In this document: piece by piece, positions 1 to 9,043 of the stretch
Numbering within the stretch: the first letter of the stretch is position 1
How the letters are laid out: each line of letters opens with the position of its first letter
NCBI RefSeq assembly: GCF_017068395.1
Contig: NZ_CP070619.1
Location: 8,370,001-8,434,000, forward strand
DNA length: 64,000 nt
Reading direction: 5' to 3'
From: Rhodococcus pseudokoreensis
Lineage (GTDB): Bacteria > Actinomycetota > Actinomycetes > Mycobacteriales > Mycobacteriaceae
Notes under the pieces: generated by a model
Database searches by the model: none
Told to the model about the DNA's origin: nothing
The model's input: the letters and a program-made list of their open reading frames with translations, nothing else
Position numbers and translations under genes: made by a program

Positions 1-678
1 GTGGATGGTTTCGAACTGCGCATGAGCGACCGCTATCTGAGCGATGACGGGCAGATCGACCCGATTGGCGAAGGCGATCAGGTCGTCGATCAGTTCGGGA
101 ATCCGGTCGTGATGCGGGGGCACGAACTGTGCGGTGTGCGGTCCGAGATTTCCGCCGCCGATCCAGACCTGCTGCTCGCGCCATCGACCGGCAATGGTCG
201 GGTCACCATTTTCGAGCAGCGCGTGGTGCATCTGGAGAATCGCTTCGGCGTCGATGGCGTCGGACAACTCCAACGCTGCCTGCATTGCGCGGACGTTTCC
301 GACGATCAGGCGCGCGTTGCGGGAGGCGTGCTCACCGAGTTCGGCCAGCGCAATCTGGCGTGCCCCGCTGGTGAGGTTCTCGATCTCCGAACTCGACGCA
401 CTCTCGGTGCGCAGCAGGATGGAGGCGAAGGGTGCGGTGATGTGGCCGACCTCGACATCGAACCGGGCGAGTTCGGTAGCAGCTTCTTCTGTCAATGCCT
501 GCAGTTCGCCGCTCAATAAAAGGGCCCGGTCCGCGATGAATGCCGGTACCGAAGCGCGGTAGGGGCCGGAAGTCAGGCGCTTCTCCCGCCGAGACCCGTA
601 GTCGGCCGAAGTGCTGGTCCATGGGCGCTGCTCATAGGCGATGCACGGCCATAACTGCCCTCCGGTAGCCGATGCCAT
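1..678 (-). CDS. Fic-domain protein, N-terminal part (cut by window edge)
   Basis: The frame is open from the ATG at 678 to the window edge, giving 226 visible residues. The N-terminal region carries the Fic self-inhibition pattern S/T-x3-E-G/N as SSEIEN. The later stretch QQVWIGGGNLGPHTAQFVPP, followed by a helix ending AHAQFETIH, is the typical lead-in to the catalytic HPFxDGNGR loop, which lies beyond base 1. Fic proteins transfer AMP or other nucleotide moieties onto target proteins; here the inhibitory helix would be in the same chain as the catalytic domain. The substrate is unknown. The catalytic motif itself is not in the window, so activity cannot be judged. Confidence 0.85.
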   Translation of the reverse strand, partial: MASATGGQLWPCIAYEQRPWTSTSADYGSRREKRLTSGPYRASVPAFIADRALLLSGELQALTEEAATELARFDVEVGHITAPFASILLRTESASSSEIENLTSGARQIALAELGEHASRNARLIVGNVRAMQAALELSDAIDAEAILQMHHALLENGDPTIAGRWREQQVWIGGGNLGPHTAQFVPPHHDRIPELIDDLIAFANRVDLPVIAQIAVAHAQFETIH

Positions 679-774
679 CGAACCATCATACTACTGGTTA
701 CGCGAATATCCGATGGTATGGGCGATTGTCGTGCCGGCATGCCGGGACGTCGGTGATGGGCGTGCGCGTGCCTT

Positions 775-1689
775 CTACGGCTGCGCGACGACGGAGTTCC
801 CGTTGCCGTCGGTGCAGTTGATCGTGTAGCCGATCTGAGCCGATTCCGGGTCTCCGGCGAGGCGGCATTCCCACCCGTCGAAGCTGTACTCCGGTTCGCT
901 CTTGTCGCGTCCGGTGAAGTATTTCGTGAGCATCGTGTGCGCCTCGTCGCAGCGGAGTGTCCCCTTCACGATGACCACCGTCGCGGGCTTTCCGGTCTCC
1001 GGGTAGGTAACGGGGCCACACTGATTCGATCCGCGAGCCTGCTGGGGGAGGGGCGCGGCGGTGGGTGCGATCGGCGGTGGGCCCGCGCTGGGAATGCTCA
1101 TCGGCAGCGGTGTGAACTCGAATCTGTACCCGCTGGTGGCGACGGTGAAGCCCTTGTCCGTCGCATCGTCCCGGCACGAGACTCCCGAGAACTGCACATT
1201 GCAACTGAATCCGTCGATCGCGAGGGTGGTGTCATAGGGGAGGACATTGGCGTTGCCGGGAAAGAGCGCCTGGTTCCAGTTCTGGAAGTTCGGCTCCTTC
1301 CCCGCCTCGACCGCGATGAGGTTGGCCTCGGCCGGCGCGCCGCCGTCCGGCGACGCGATCTGCGGGGTGCCCGGGACTCCCAGAGGACCCGCGGTGGGAT
1401 GCGACGCGCATCCGGCGAGCTTCTTCGCAGGTATGATCGCGCACAGCCATTTTCCCGACGGCGTGACGAAGCCGTATGCGTCGCCCGTCGGATCGCTCGA
1501 CGCGTACTGATTTGCATCGACCCCATTGACCGCCGGTTCGGCTGTCGGTTGCTCGCTGGAAGCGCCAGGTGCAGCCGATTCCGTGCCGCCGGTCGACGAC
1601 GCATCCTGGGTGCAGGCAGCGAGAAGGGGAAACATGGCACCGGCGATCGAGGCCAGAGCCACCGCCGACCGCCGTCGAATCCTGGTCAT
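775..1689 (-). CDS. Secreted lipoprotein of unknown function
   Basis: The 304-residue protein starts with an Arg-rich n-region and a hydrophobic segment ending in the lipobox LLAAC (acylated Cys about residue 26). A Ser/Gly/Ala-rich tether follows, then a folded region with several cysteines (WLCAI, AGCASH, FSCNVQF, VSCRDD, NQCG, LRCDE, WECRL, INCTD), consistent with extracytoplasmic disulfides. I do not recognise a named family. The start at 1689 places the basic residues and lipobox at normal distance. It is transcribed away from the histidine kinase at 1936, so the 246-bp gap between them probably holds divergent promoters. Confidence 0.8.
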   Translation of the reverse strand: MTRIRRRSAVALASIAGAMFPLLAACTQDASSTGGTESAAPGASSEQPTAEPAVNGVDANQYASSDPTGDAYGFVTPSGKWLCAIIPAKKLAGCASHPTAGPLGVPGTPQIASPDGGAPAEANLIAVEAGKEPNFQNWNQALFPGNANVLPYDTTLAIDGFSCNVQFSGVSCRDDATDKGFTVATSGYRFEFTPLPMSIPSAGPPPIAPTAAPLPQQARGSNQCGPVTYPETGKPATVVIVKGTLRCDEAHTMLTKYFTGRDKSEPEYSFDGWECRLAGDPESAQIGYTINCTDGNGNSVVAQP

Positions 1690-1935
1690 GCGTCAGACCC
1701 CTTTCTGTTCGGTCCGCGGGACCGAACGCCTGAGATGTTCCCACGAATACCAGGGTGTCGCGTCGCATCGACGGATCGGCCCCGAACACTGCTGGTGGTG
1801 GGCGAGCGGACGTGGTCTGCCGATCCTGCGGTTCGTAAACTCGGCGATGCTAGAATTTTGGGGCATTGTCGCAGGTCCAGCAGTTGATGTACCCGGATCT
1901 TCCTGTCGGAGTCGCCCGGCCGAGGAGGCCGTTCC

Positions 1936-3213
1936 ATGGCTGAGTCATCGGTATTACCCGCGGATCTCGGCGGCAGCCCGGATCTCGAACGCATCGTCCT
2001 CGAACACGCGTATCGCGGCGCGCACCTCCAACTCGGACTGCGTGGTCTGCTCGCGCTCTTCATTGCGCTGACACTGCTGTTCGTCCCGCCCATGAACGAT
2101 GCGAATGTGTGCCTGGCGATCCTGATCGGCTACGCATTCTGGACCGTCGGGCTCGCGCTGTGGACCCGTCGAGGCGGTCCGGGCCCGGTGAACGCGATGT
2201 GGCTCGCCCTGTTCGTGGACCTTGCGGTCATCGGTAGCCTCACCCTGTTGACCGGTATTGCGGCGCAACAGAGTTGGACCGCAGACATCTTGACCAACGG
2301 ACTGTTCGTGATCCCGTTACTGGCCTGCACTCAGCTTCGCCCGGGTGTGTGCGCCGCGGTGGTCGTGCCGACGGTGCTGGTGTTCCTCGCCGCCAGTTGG
2401 GCCACGATGGCGTCGAACGAGGAACCGTGGTCGTCCATCCTGCTCAGCACGATGGCACTTGCCATCCTCTCGGCGGGCGCAGTCGTGCTCAGCAGAATTC
2501 AACGATCCAGGGTGCTCACCATCGGTCACCTCGTCCACGACCGCACAGCCCTGCTCGCCGAGCTGATGGGCCTCGAACAGCGCGAACGACGGGCACTGTC
2601 CGAGCAACTCCACGACGGGGCGCTGCAATTCGTGCTGGCCGCGAAGATGGATCTCGACGACCTCACCGGCGGCGCCGATCCGGAGGCCGTCGATCGCATC
2701 ACCCACGCACTCACCGAGTCCGCGTCGCTGCTGAGGGCCACCGTCTCGGAACTTCATCCCACGGTGCTCGATCGCGTCGGACTTGCCCGCGCTCTCGGCG
2801 ACATCGTCCGGTCCGCCCAGGCGCGTGGCGGATTCGACGTGGATCTCCAGACGGTGGAATGGGACGACGACTTGCGCACGTCGGCCGATGACGTGCTGTT
2901 CAGCGCGGCACGTGAATTGCTGAGCAACGTGGTCAAGCACGCGAAAGCTCGCACCGTCCGGGTCGAACTGTCGCGGACGGGTGAGCATGCGGTCCTCGAC
3001 GTCATCGACGACGGGTGCGGTATCTCCCGTGAGGCGATAGACCGCAGTCTCAGCCGAGGGCACATCGGACTGACGTCGCACGAACTCCGTGTCGTCGCGG
3101 CCGGGGGCAGCTTCTCCATCCGCCCCGGACCACGCTCCGGGACGGTTGCCCACATCGAGATGCCGTTCGAGGTCGTGACCGCGTCCGAGTCCCTCACGAT
3201 CTCGGCGTTCTAA
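1936..3213 (+). CDS. Orphan membrane sensor histidine kinase (NarL/LiaS-type)
   Basis: This 425-residue protein has about five to six hydrophobic segments between residues 35 and 185, then a dimerisation/phosphoacceptor region with EQLHDGALQ (His about 226), typical of HisKA_3 kinases. It ends with an HATPase domain (N box ELLSNVVKHA, G box DDGCGI). The protein should autophosphorylate on the histidine and pass phosphate to a NarL-type response regulator, but none is encoded nearby. The sensor part is entirely membrane-embedded with no large extracellular domain, suggesting it senses the membrane or a membrane partner. The signal is unknown. Confidence 0.88.
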   Translation: MAESSVLPADLGGSPDLERIVLEHAYRGAHLQLGLRGLLALFIALTLLFVPPMNDANVCLAILIGYAFWTVGLALWTRRGGPGPVNAMWLALFVDLAVIGSLTLLTGIAAQQSWTADILTNGLFVIPLLACTQLRPGVCAAVVVPTVLVFLAASWATMASNEEPWSSILLSTMALAILSAGAVVLSRIQRSRVLTIGHLVHDRTALLAELMGLEQRERRALSEQLHDGALQFVLAAKMDLDDLTGGADPEAVDRITHALTESASLLRATVSELHPTVLDRVGLARALGDIVRSAQARGGFDVDLQTVEWDDDLRTSADDVLFSAARELLSNVVKHAKARTVRVELSRTGEHAVLDVIDDGCGISREAIDRSLSRGHIGLTSHELRVVAAGGSFSIRPGPRSGTVAHIEMPFEVVTASESLTISAF

Positions 3214-3254
3214 CAGCGAGTCGACGCCGGCGGGAACCGGACCAGGGCCGTCGG

Positions 3255-3467
3255 TCAGTCGACGCCGAGCATCACCTCGGTGGACTTCACGAGCACCGTT
3301 GCAGTCACGCCGGCCTGCAGTCCGAGTTCCTCGACCGCCTCCTTCGTGATGGACGCGGTGACGATCTGCTCGCCTCCGTCGAGACGCACCTTCACGGTCG
3401 CCATCACACTGCCGAGGGTCACCTCGGTGATCGTTCCGGTGAGCTGGTTCCGGGTGGACAAACGCAT
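3255..3467 (-). CDS. Mop-type molybdopterin/molybdate-binding protein (single TOBE domain)
   Basis: The 70-residue protein is one Mop/TOBE domain: it begins MRLSTRNQLTGTI and contains GSVMATVKVRLDGG and ASITKEAVEELGL, the usual fold signature. Single-domain Mop proteins form hexamers that bind molybdate or related oxyanions in the cytoplasm and act as storage or buffering proteins. No molybdate transporter or molybdoenzyme is adjacent, so it stands alone here. Length matches the family (about 68-70 residues). Confidence 0.85.
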   Translation of the reverse strand: MRLSTRNQLTGTITEVTLGSVMATVKVRLDGGEQIVTASITKEAVEELGLQAGVTATVLVKSTEVMLGVD

Positions 3468-3546
3468 CGTGAACCTCCGTCTCGGGGCCTGTGGTTTCGA
3501 CGCTAGCCGGAACCACTCCGGAATGGGTGAGGTTGAACCTCGCGAG

Positions 3547-4029
3547 TCAGTCGGATGTGACGGTCGACGGACTGGGTTCCAGGAGCGCAGTCAGACAGGT
3601 CGGCCCCAGGCCGATCTCCGGCCACCCCGCCGAGATCATGATGTCGTGCGGGCGCGTACACGTGCCGAGCCAGTAGTTCGGCTCCGTGCGGTAGGCGGGC
3701 ACCCCACCCCACTTCCGGGGTGAGCCGGACCGTGGCAGATAGGGGTCGGCAACGCCCACGACAGACCCCAACTGCAGCAGCACCGACAGATACGACCACT
3801 GGGTGTCGGGATCCGCAGGATCGGACAGCACCCGTGTCTCGTGGTGTGCACGCTCGGCGGTGCGCCCCGTAGCGGTCAACGCGAGACGGACGTGGATTCC
3901 CGACGAGAACGCGACAATTCCGAGGAGGTCGAGGGTGAGGTGAGTTCCGGACGCGAGAATGGTGGGACCGTGCACTGCGGTCCCACTGGCTGTCGGCGGC
4001 GCGAATGCCGGCCAACGCGCTCTGCGCAT
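3547..4029 (-). CDS. Conserved hypothetical protein
   Basis: The start is set at the ATG at 4029 (MRRARWPAF), giving 160 residues; a longer in-frame extension upstream is Arg/Pro-rich and looks non-coding. The protein has a hydrophobic stretch TLDLLGIVAFSSGIHVRLAL and a conserved-looking C-terminal half with many aromatic and Gly residues (SYLSVLLQLGSVVGV, YWLGTCTRPHD). No signal peptide or known domain is evident and I cannot assign a function. It is convergent-to-divergent with its neighbours and probably monocistronic. Confidence 0.6.
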   Translation of the reverse strand: MRRARWPAFAPPTASGTAVHGPTILASGTHLTLDLLGIVAFSSGIHVRLALTATGRTAERAHHETRVLSDPADPDTQWSYLSVLLQLGSVVGVADPYLPRSGSPRKWGGVPAYRTEPNYWLGTCTRPHDIMISAGWPEIGLGPTCLTALLEPSPSTVTSD

Positions 4030-4217
4030 GCCCACGATGGTGCACCTACATCGAGGCGGAATCAACGTCCCACGCCCGCGTGCGTGGGACGGGACTCGAG
4101 ACGGCAGGCGCGGCACAATGGCGTGACGACGCTCGAGGCGTCACTTCCGGGAACGCCTATCGTGGATGGAGGTCGAGGCGGGTGCAGGACGGAAGGTTTG
4201 CAGCGGAGGGAGTGTCC

Positions 4218-5642
4218 ATGGAGTCGCTGCCGGATTCGCGGATGCTGCTCGCAGTCCTCGAACACAGTCCGGCGTTGGTGTTCGTGTCCGAATTCGTGTC
4301 CGGTCGGATCGTGTATGTCAATCCCGCGGGTGTCGGCGTCCTCGGATTCGGTGATGCCGTGCATGCGTACTCGAGGACGACGGCGGAGCTGTTCACCGAC
4401 GTCGGTCTCGTGCAGGCGCGTGACGTGGAGTCGGCTCTGGCCGACCGGGGCGAGTGGACCGGGTTGACGGAATTTCGCCATTTCGTCACGGGCGAGCCGA
4501 TCCCGATGCTGATTTCGACCTTCGTGCTCGAATACACCGAGACCGGGCCGTCGGTGATCGGGTCGATTGCCCAGGATCGCCGCGGCGCCGAAGGCGACGA
4601 GCAACGGCTGCAACGCGCACTGGGGGAGTCCGCATACCGGGCCCGGGAGCAGCAGGCGATCGCAGACCTGAGCCAACTCGCCGTCGGCGGAGACCTCGAC
4701 GAACTCCTCACGGCGGCGGCCGGGGCGGCGGCCGCGCTGATGGGTGTGCACTGTTCGTCGATCGCGCGAGTGGCCGACGACGACGAACTCACCGTGCTCG
4801 CCTACCGCGGACCCGAGCCCGGTCCGAAGACGTTCGCCCCGGGTCCGGGATCGCAGCCCGGGTACGCCGCCGCCGACGGGTCGGTGGTCGTGTGCACCGA
4901 TCGGGTTCACGAAACCCGGTTCTCCACGGTGGGGATGAGGGGGCGCGGGCTGGAGAGCGGGGTGTGCGTTCCGATCGGTTCCGACGCGGTGTGGGGTGTG
5001 TTGACGGCGCACAGTCTGCGTCCCCGCGAATACACCGACCGTGACCTGAACTTTCTGCGCTCGGTGACAGCTGTGCTCTCCGCGGCGATCCGCCGGATCG
5101 AGGCCGAGGCTGCGTTGGTGCACCAGAGCTTGCACGACCCGCTGACGGGATTGCCGAACCGCACCTTGGTTCGCCGCCGGCTCGACGAGGCGCTGGACGC
5201 GGTGCCGCGTGGCGGCCCGCGTGTGGCGCTGTTGCTGGTGGATCTGGACGACTTCAAGACCGTCAACGACAGCCTCGGTCACGCGGTCGGCGACGACGCT
5301 CTGATCGTGCTCGCCCGGCATCTGCGGTCGGCGGTGCGCCCGGGCGATACGGTTGCCCGCCTCGGTGGTGACGAATTCGTGGTTGTCTGTGAGCATGTCG
5401 CGGGCGCGGCGGAGGCGGTCGCGATTGCCGCCCGGATCGCCGGTAGCTTCGCCGACCTGAACCGGGCGCGGTCACTCGAGTGGCCGATCAGTGCCAGTAT
5501 CGGTGTCGCGCTGTCCGATCCGGAGTGCACCCGTGAAGAGCTCGTTCGGCGGGCGGACTCGGCGATGTATCGTGCTAAGGCAGCGGGAGCGGGTGGGTAC
5601 GCGCTGTACGACGACACCTTCCATGGCGGCGGCAGAGCCTGA
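4218..5642 (+). CDS. Diguanylate cyclase with PAS and GAF sensor domains
   Basis: The ATG at 4218 follows GGAGGG by 7 nt and gives 474 residues. The order is a PAS-like domain (about 10-120; LEHSPALVFVSE, YVNPAG), a GAF domain (about 165-310), and a GGDEF domain. The active-site motif GGDEF is intact at residues 383-387. The inhibitory I-site RPGD (374-377) sits exactly five residues before it, so the enzyme should make cyclic di-GMP and be product-inhibited. No EAL domain and no membrane segments are present, so it is a cytoplasmic sensor-cyclase whose ligand is unknown. Confidence 0.93.
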   Translation: MESLPDSRMLLAVLEHSPALVFVSEFVSGRIVYVNPAGVGVLGFGDAVHAYSRTTAELFTDVGLVQARDVESALADRGEWTGLTEFRHFVTGEPIPMLISTFVLEYTETGPSVIGSIAQDRRGAEGDEQRLQRALGESAYRAREQQAIADLSQLAVGGDLDELLTAAAGAAAALMGVHCSSIARVADDDELTVLAYRGPEPGPKTFAPGPGSQPGYAAADGSVVVCTDRVHETRFSTVGMRGRGLESGVCVPIGSDAVWGVLTAHSLRPREYTDRDLNFLRSVTAVLSAAIRRIEAEAALVHQSLHDPLTGLPNRTLVRRRLDEALDAVPRGGPRVALLLVDLDDFKTVNDSLGHAVGDDALIVLARHLRSAVRPGDTVARLGGDEFVVVCEHVAGAAEAVAIAARIAGSFADLNRARSLEWPISASIGVALSDPECTREELVRRADSAMYRAKAAGAGGYALYDDTFHGGGRA

Positions 5643-5715
5643 TCGGTGCGGCATTGCCGACGTGACACGAATTCGTGGCCACCGATAGGCACCCTGGGGT
5701 GGGGAAATTGTCATC

Positions 5716-5744
5716 TTGACGTGCTTCGCGACGCGTCGAATACT
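5716..5744 (+). promoter_or_regulatory. Candidate sigma-70-type promoter for the Kelch kinase
   Basis: TTGACG (5716-5721) is followed after a 17-base spacer by AATACT (5739-5744), about 130 bases before the kinase start at 5877. The match is by eye and no transcript data support it. Confidence 0.4.
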
Positions 5745-5876
5745 TGCTGACAAGGCGGTTCCCGTCGACACTCGACGAGGGAAATCCGCATTTCGCCCTT
5801 GTGGGAGAAAGATGTTCGCGTCTTCGGCGGCTGGTGTGCGCGTCGGCGTGGATGTCGGATGGAACTGAGGCGCTCG

Positions 5877-8800
5877 ATGGCTGAATTCGACCCGGACGCG
5901 ACACAGGCGGCGTCGATCCGCGCAGTCGGCCACGGGATCGTGGCGGAGTTGGACGCTGCCGGGTTCGCGGGCGCCGAAGAGGTCGGCCGGGGCGGGTTCG
6001 GTGTCGTGTACCGCTGCCTGCAGCGATCGCTCGGTCGAATCGTCGCGATCAAGGTCCTGACGTCGGACCTGGACTCCGAGAACCGCGAGCGCTTCCTGCG
6101 GGAGGGCTACGCGATGGGTGGACTCTCCGGCCACCCGAACATCGTCAACATCCTGCAGGTCGGCGTGACCGAGTCCGGTCGCCCCTACATCGTCATGCAC
6201 TACCACCCCCGCGACTCGCTGGCGGTGCAGATACGCCGAGAAGGTCCGCTGCCCTGGCCGGAGGCGATCAGCATCGGAGTGAAGCTGGCGGGTGCACTGG
6301 AGACGGCGCACCGGACGGGCACCCTGCATCGCGACATCAAACCCGCGAACGTCCTGCTCACCGACTACGGCGAGCCGCAGCTCACCGATTTCGGCATTGC
6401 GCACATCGCCGGCGGTTACGAAACCGCCACCGGCGGGTTCACCGGGTCACTGGCGTTCACCGCGCCGGAAGTCCTCAACGGCGAATCGCCGACCGCGCGT
6501 TCGGACGTCTACGGTCTGGGCGCCACGATCTTTTCGCTGATCGCGGGGCGGGCGGCGTTCGAGCGGAAGACCGGCGAGGAACTCGTCGCGCAATTCGTGA
6601 GGATCAGCACCCAAACGGTGCCGGACCTGCGCGCTCAAGGCATCCCGGACGGTGTGTGCGCCGTCATCGAGAGGGCGATGGCATCGAATCCGTTCGCTCG
6701 GCCGGCCTCCGCCGAAGAGTTCGGACACGAACTACAAGCCGCCCAGCGACACATCGGGTTGCGTTCGGACGCGATGGCGCTGGCACCCCTGGAGCCCGCG
6801 CAGCCGGCCGAGTCGCACCCGTCTGCGGCGGATACCGGTGGCTACCGTCAGATCCGGTTCGAGGATTCGGACGGTCAGCGCCGATTCTTCGCACCGACCG
6901 AGCAGATCCAGCCGGAGTCGCACCCCTCGGGCCCGTTCTGGCCGCCGACGGGTCCGTCGCCGTGGCCGCCGCCCGGAGTGCCGGGTAGCAGTGGACCGGC
7001 GCGCACCCGGCGGCGCGGGATCCTGATCGCGCTCGCTCTGGTGGTGACGCTGGTGCTGGCCGGTGGCGGTTACCTCGTGTACCGGGAGGCATCGGGACCC
7101 GGTACCGCGGGACCGACCGCCCAGGAGGCGAGCGAGCCCCCAGCCGTCGACCCGACTACGGCGTGGCGACCGGTCGCCGACGCCCGGGTCGCCCGCCAGC
7201 AGACGGCGACGACGGTTGCGGATGGGACCATCTGGGTCTTCGGAGGGTTGGACGACAATGGTGTGTCCGCCCGGCAGGAGGGCTTCGACCCGGCCATCGA
7301 CACCTGGAAGGCCGGTCCCGACCTCCCCGTCCCGCTCAATCATGCAATGGCCGTGACCTACAACGACGAACCCGTAGTCATCGGCGGATGGCAAGCGAAA
7401 GGACAGAACCTGACAGCCGTAGCCTCCGCCCGGGTGATGGCCATGCGAGACGGACGATGGGTCGACCTGCCCCCTCTGAACGTGCCGCGGGCGGCCGGTG
7501 CCGCAGCCGTGGTGGGCGACAAGATCGTAGTTGCCGGCGGACAGGCCGACGGCGCACTGGTGGCGCCGACGGAGATGTTCGACGGAACGAAGTGGACGAC
7601 GGTCTCGCAAATCCCGACGCCCCGCGAGCATCTGGCCGGCGCCTCGGACGGGAAGTACTTCTACGCGATCGGCGGGCGTGACCTGGCGTCGGATCAGAAC
7701 ACGGCCGCGGTCGAACGGTTCGATCCGGTCGCGGGGACGTGGGCGACGCTGCCCGGCATGCCCACCCCGCGCGGCGGGCTCGGGGCGGCGTACATCGACG
7801 GCCGCATCGTCGCGGTCGGTGGTGAAGAACCGACCCGGGTGCTGTCCACCGTCGAGGCCTACGACGTGGTCGCAGGGACGTGGTCGCAATTGCCTGCTCT
7901 GCGTACGCCGCGGCACGGGATGGCGGTCGGCGCAGTCGGCAACACGGTTTACGCGGTCGGCGGCGGTATCAAGCCCACGCACGCCGAGTCGACCGCGGTT
8001 TCCGAGGCGCTGCAGATCGCGCCACGCAAGACCCAATGGGCACCGGCGTGGCGTCCGCTGAGGGACGCTCCGATCGCCCGCCAGCAGACCGCGACGGCCG
8101 TTGCGGACGGGACGATCTGGGTGTTCGGCGGACTCGACAACGTGGGGTCGACCCCGAAGGTCGAGGGCAACGACCCGGCCATCGACACCTGGAAGGCAGG
8201 CCCCGATCTTCCGATCCCGCTCAATCATGCGATGGCCGTCGAATACGGCGGCGAGTTGGTGGTCCTCGGAGGCTGGGTGCCGGAAGGGCCGAATCTCACC
8301 GGGAAGACGTCGGACCGGGTGCTCGCGCTGCGGGACGGCAACTGGGTGGATCTGCCCCCGCTGAACGTGGCGCGGGCGGCCGGGGCCGCGGCCGTGGTGG
8401 GCGACGAGATCGTGGTCGCCGGGGGCCAGGCGGACGGCGAACTGGTGGCGTCGACGGAGGTGTTCGACGGAACGAAGTGGACGACCGTCGCGGACATTCC
8501 GACGTCACGGGAGCATCTGGCCGGCGTCTCGGACGGGAAGTACTTCTACGCGATCGGCGGGCGCGATCTGGCGTCGGATCAGAACACGGCCGCGGTCGAA
8601 CGCTTCGATCCGGCTGCGGGGACGTGGGCGACGCTGCCCAGTATGCCGACCCCTCGCGGTGGGCTCGGGGCGGCGTTCATCGACGGCCGCATCGTCGCGG
8701 TCGGCGGTGAACAGCCGACCAGGGTGCTCTCGACGGTCGAGGCCTACGACGTCGCCTCGGCGACCTGGTCGGCGTTGCCGCCGATGCCCACCGGAGCTCA

Positions 8801-8909
8801 CGGGATGTCCGTCGCGACGGTCGGGCACACCGTCTACGCCATCGGCGGTGCGCTCCGGCCCACGCATGCCGAGTCCACTGCGACCGCGCAGGCACTCGAC
8901 TTCTGGTGA
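5877..8909 (+). CDS. Receptor-type Ser/Thr protein kinase with two extracellular Kelch propellers
   Basis: The ATG at 5877 is preceded by GAGG at 6 nt, and its N-terminus aligns with the second large kinase in this window, so this start is preferred over upstream ATGs; the product is 1010 residues. The Hanks-type kinase domain has GRGGFGVVY (G-loop), Lys59 in VAIK, HRD at 151-153 and DFG at 171-173, all intact. A Pro-rich juxtamembrane region leads to one membrane span (about 380-402). Outside lie two consecutive arrays of about six Kelch blades each, marked by repeated V/I-x-GG motifs. By analogy with mycobacterial PknD, whose sensor is an NHL propeller, the propellers probably bind a ligand or wall component; this is inference. 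Confidence 0.92.
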   Translation: MAEFDPDATQAASIRAVGHGIVAELDAAGFAGAEEVGRGGFGVVYRCLQRSLGRIVAIKVLTSDLDSENRERFLREGYAMGGLSGHPNIVNILQVGVTESGRPYIVMHYHPRDSLAVQIRREGPLPWPEAISIGVKLAGALETAHRTGTLHRDIKPANVLLTDYGEPQLTDFGIAHIAGGYETATGGFTGSLAFTAPEVLNGESPTARSDVYGLGATIFSLIAGRAAFERKTGEELVAQFVRISTQTVPDLRAQGIPDGVCAVIERAMASNPFARPASAEEFGHELQAAQRHIGLRSDAMALAPLEPAQPAESHPSAADTGGYRQIRFEDSDGQRRFFAPTEQIQPESHPSGPFWPPTGPSPWPPPGVPGSSGPARTRRRGILIALALVVTLVLAGGGYLVYREASGPGTAGPTAQEASEPPAVDPTTAWRPVADARVARQQTATTVADGTIWVFGGLDDNGVSARQEGFDPAIDTWKAGPDLPVPLNHAMAVTYNDEPVVIGGWQAKGQNLTAVASARVMAMRDGRWVDLPPLNVPRAAGAAAVVGDKIVVAGGQADGALVAPTEMFDGTKWTTVSQIPTPREHLAGASDGKYFYAIGGRDLASDQNTAAVERFDPVAGTWATLPGMPTPRGGLGAAYIDGRIVAVGGEEPTRVLSTVEAYDVVAGTWSQLPALRTPRHGMAVGAVGNTVYAVGGGIKPTHAESTAVSEALQIAPRKTQWAPAWRPLRDAPIARQQTATAVADGTIWVFGGLDNVGSTPKVEGNDPAIDTWKAGPDLPIPLNHAMAVEYGGELVVLGGWVPEGPNLTGKTSDRVLALRDGNWVDLPPLNVARAAGAAAVVGDEIVVAGGQADGELVASTEVFDGTKWTTVADIPTSREHLAGVSDGKYFYAIGGRDLASDQNTAAVERFDPAAGTWATLPSMPTPRGGLGAAFIDGRIVAVGGEQPTRVLSTVEAYDVASATWSALPPMPTGAHGMSVATVGHTVYAIGGALRPTHAESTATAQALDFW
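7161..8906 (+). repeat. Tandem duplication of a six-blade Kelch propeller inside the kinase gene
   Basis: Two units of about 860-870 bp, starting at 7161 and 8046 (offset 885 bp), encode nearly the same protein. They share long blocks such as DPAIDTWKAGPDLP, KYFYAIGGRDLASDQNTAAV and RVLSTVEAYDV. The similarity holds at the DNA level, indicating a recent duplication or ongoing gene conversion. Confidence 0.9.
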
Positions 8910-9043
8910 AGGCGACGGGTTGTCGTCCGCCATGTGCGCACGCTGAATGTCCTCTGTCCGTGTCGTTGTGCGCAGTAGAGGGGGACTAGACTTGTTGTCG
9001 GGAGGGCGAATTTTCGCACAGGATACGGGCCGGGAGGTTCGTG

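Noticed and set aside
2317..3516. 399-residue minus-strand frame overlapping both the histidine kinase and the Mop gene
   Set aside because: It spans two well-supported genes in the wrong frame and has His/Arg/Gly-rich noise composition.
6732..8228. 498-residue open frame on the minus strand
   Set aside because: It is antisense to the Kelch kinase; its apparent repeats are simply the complement of the Kelch duplication.
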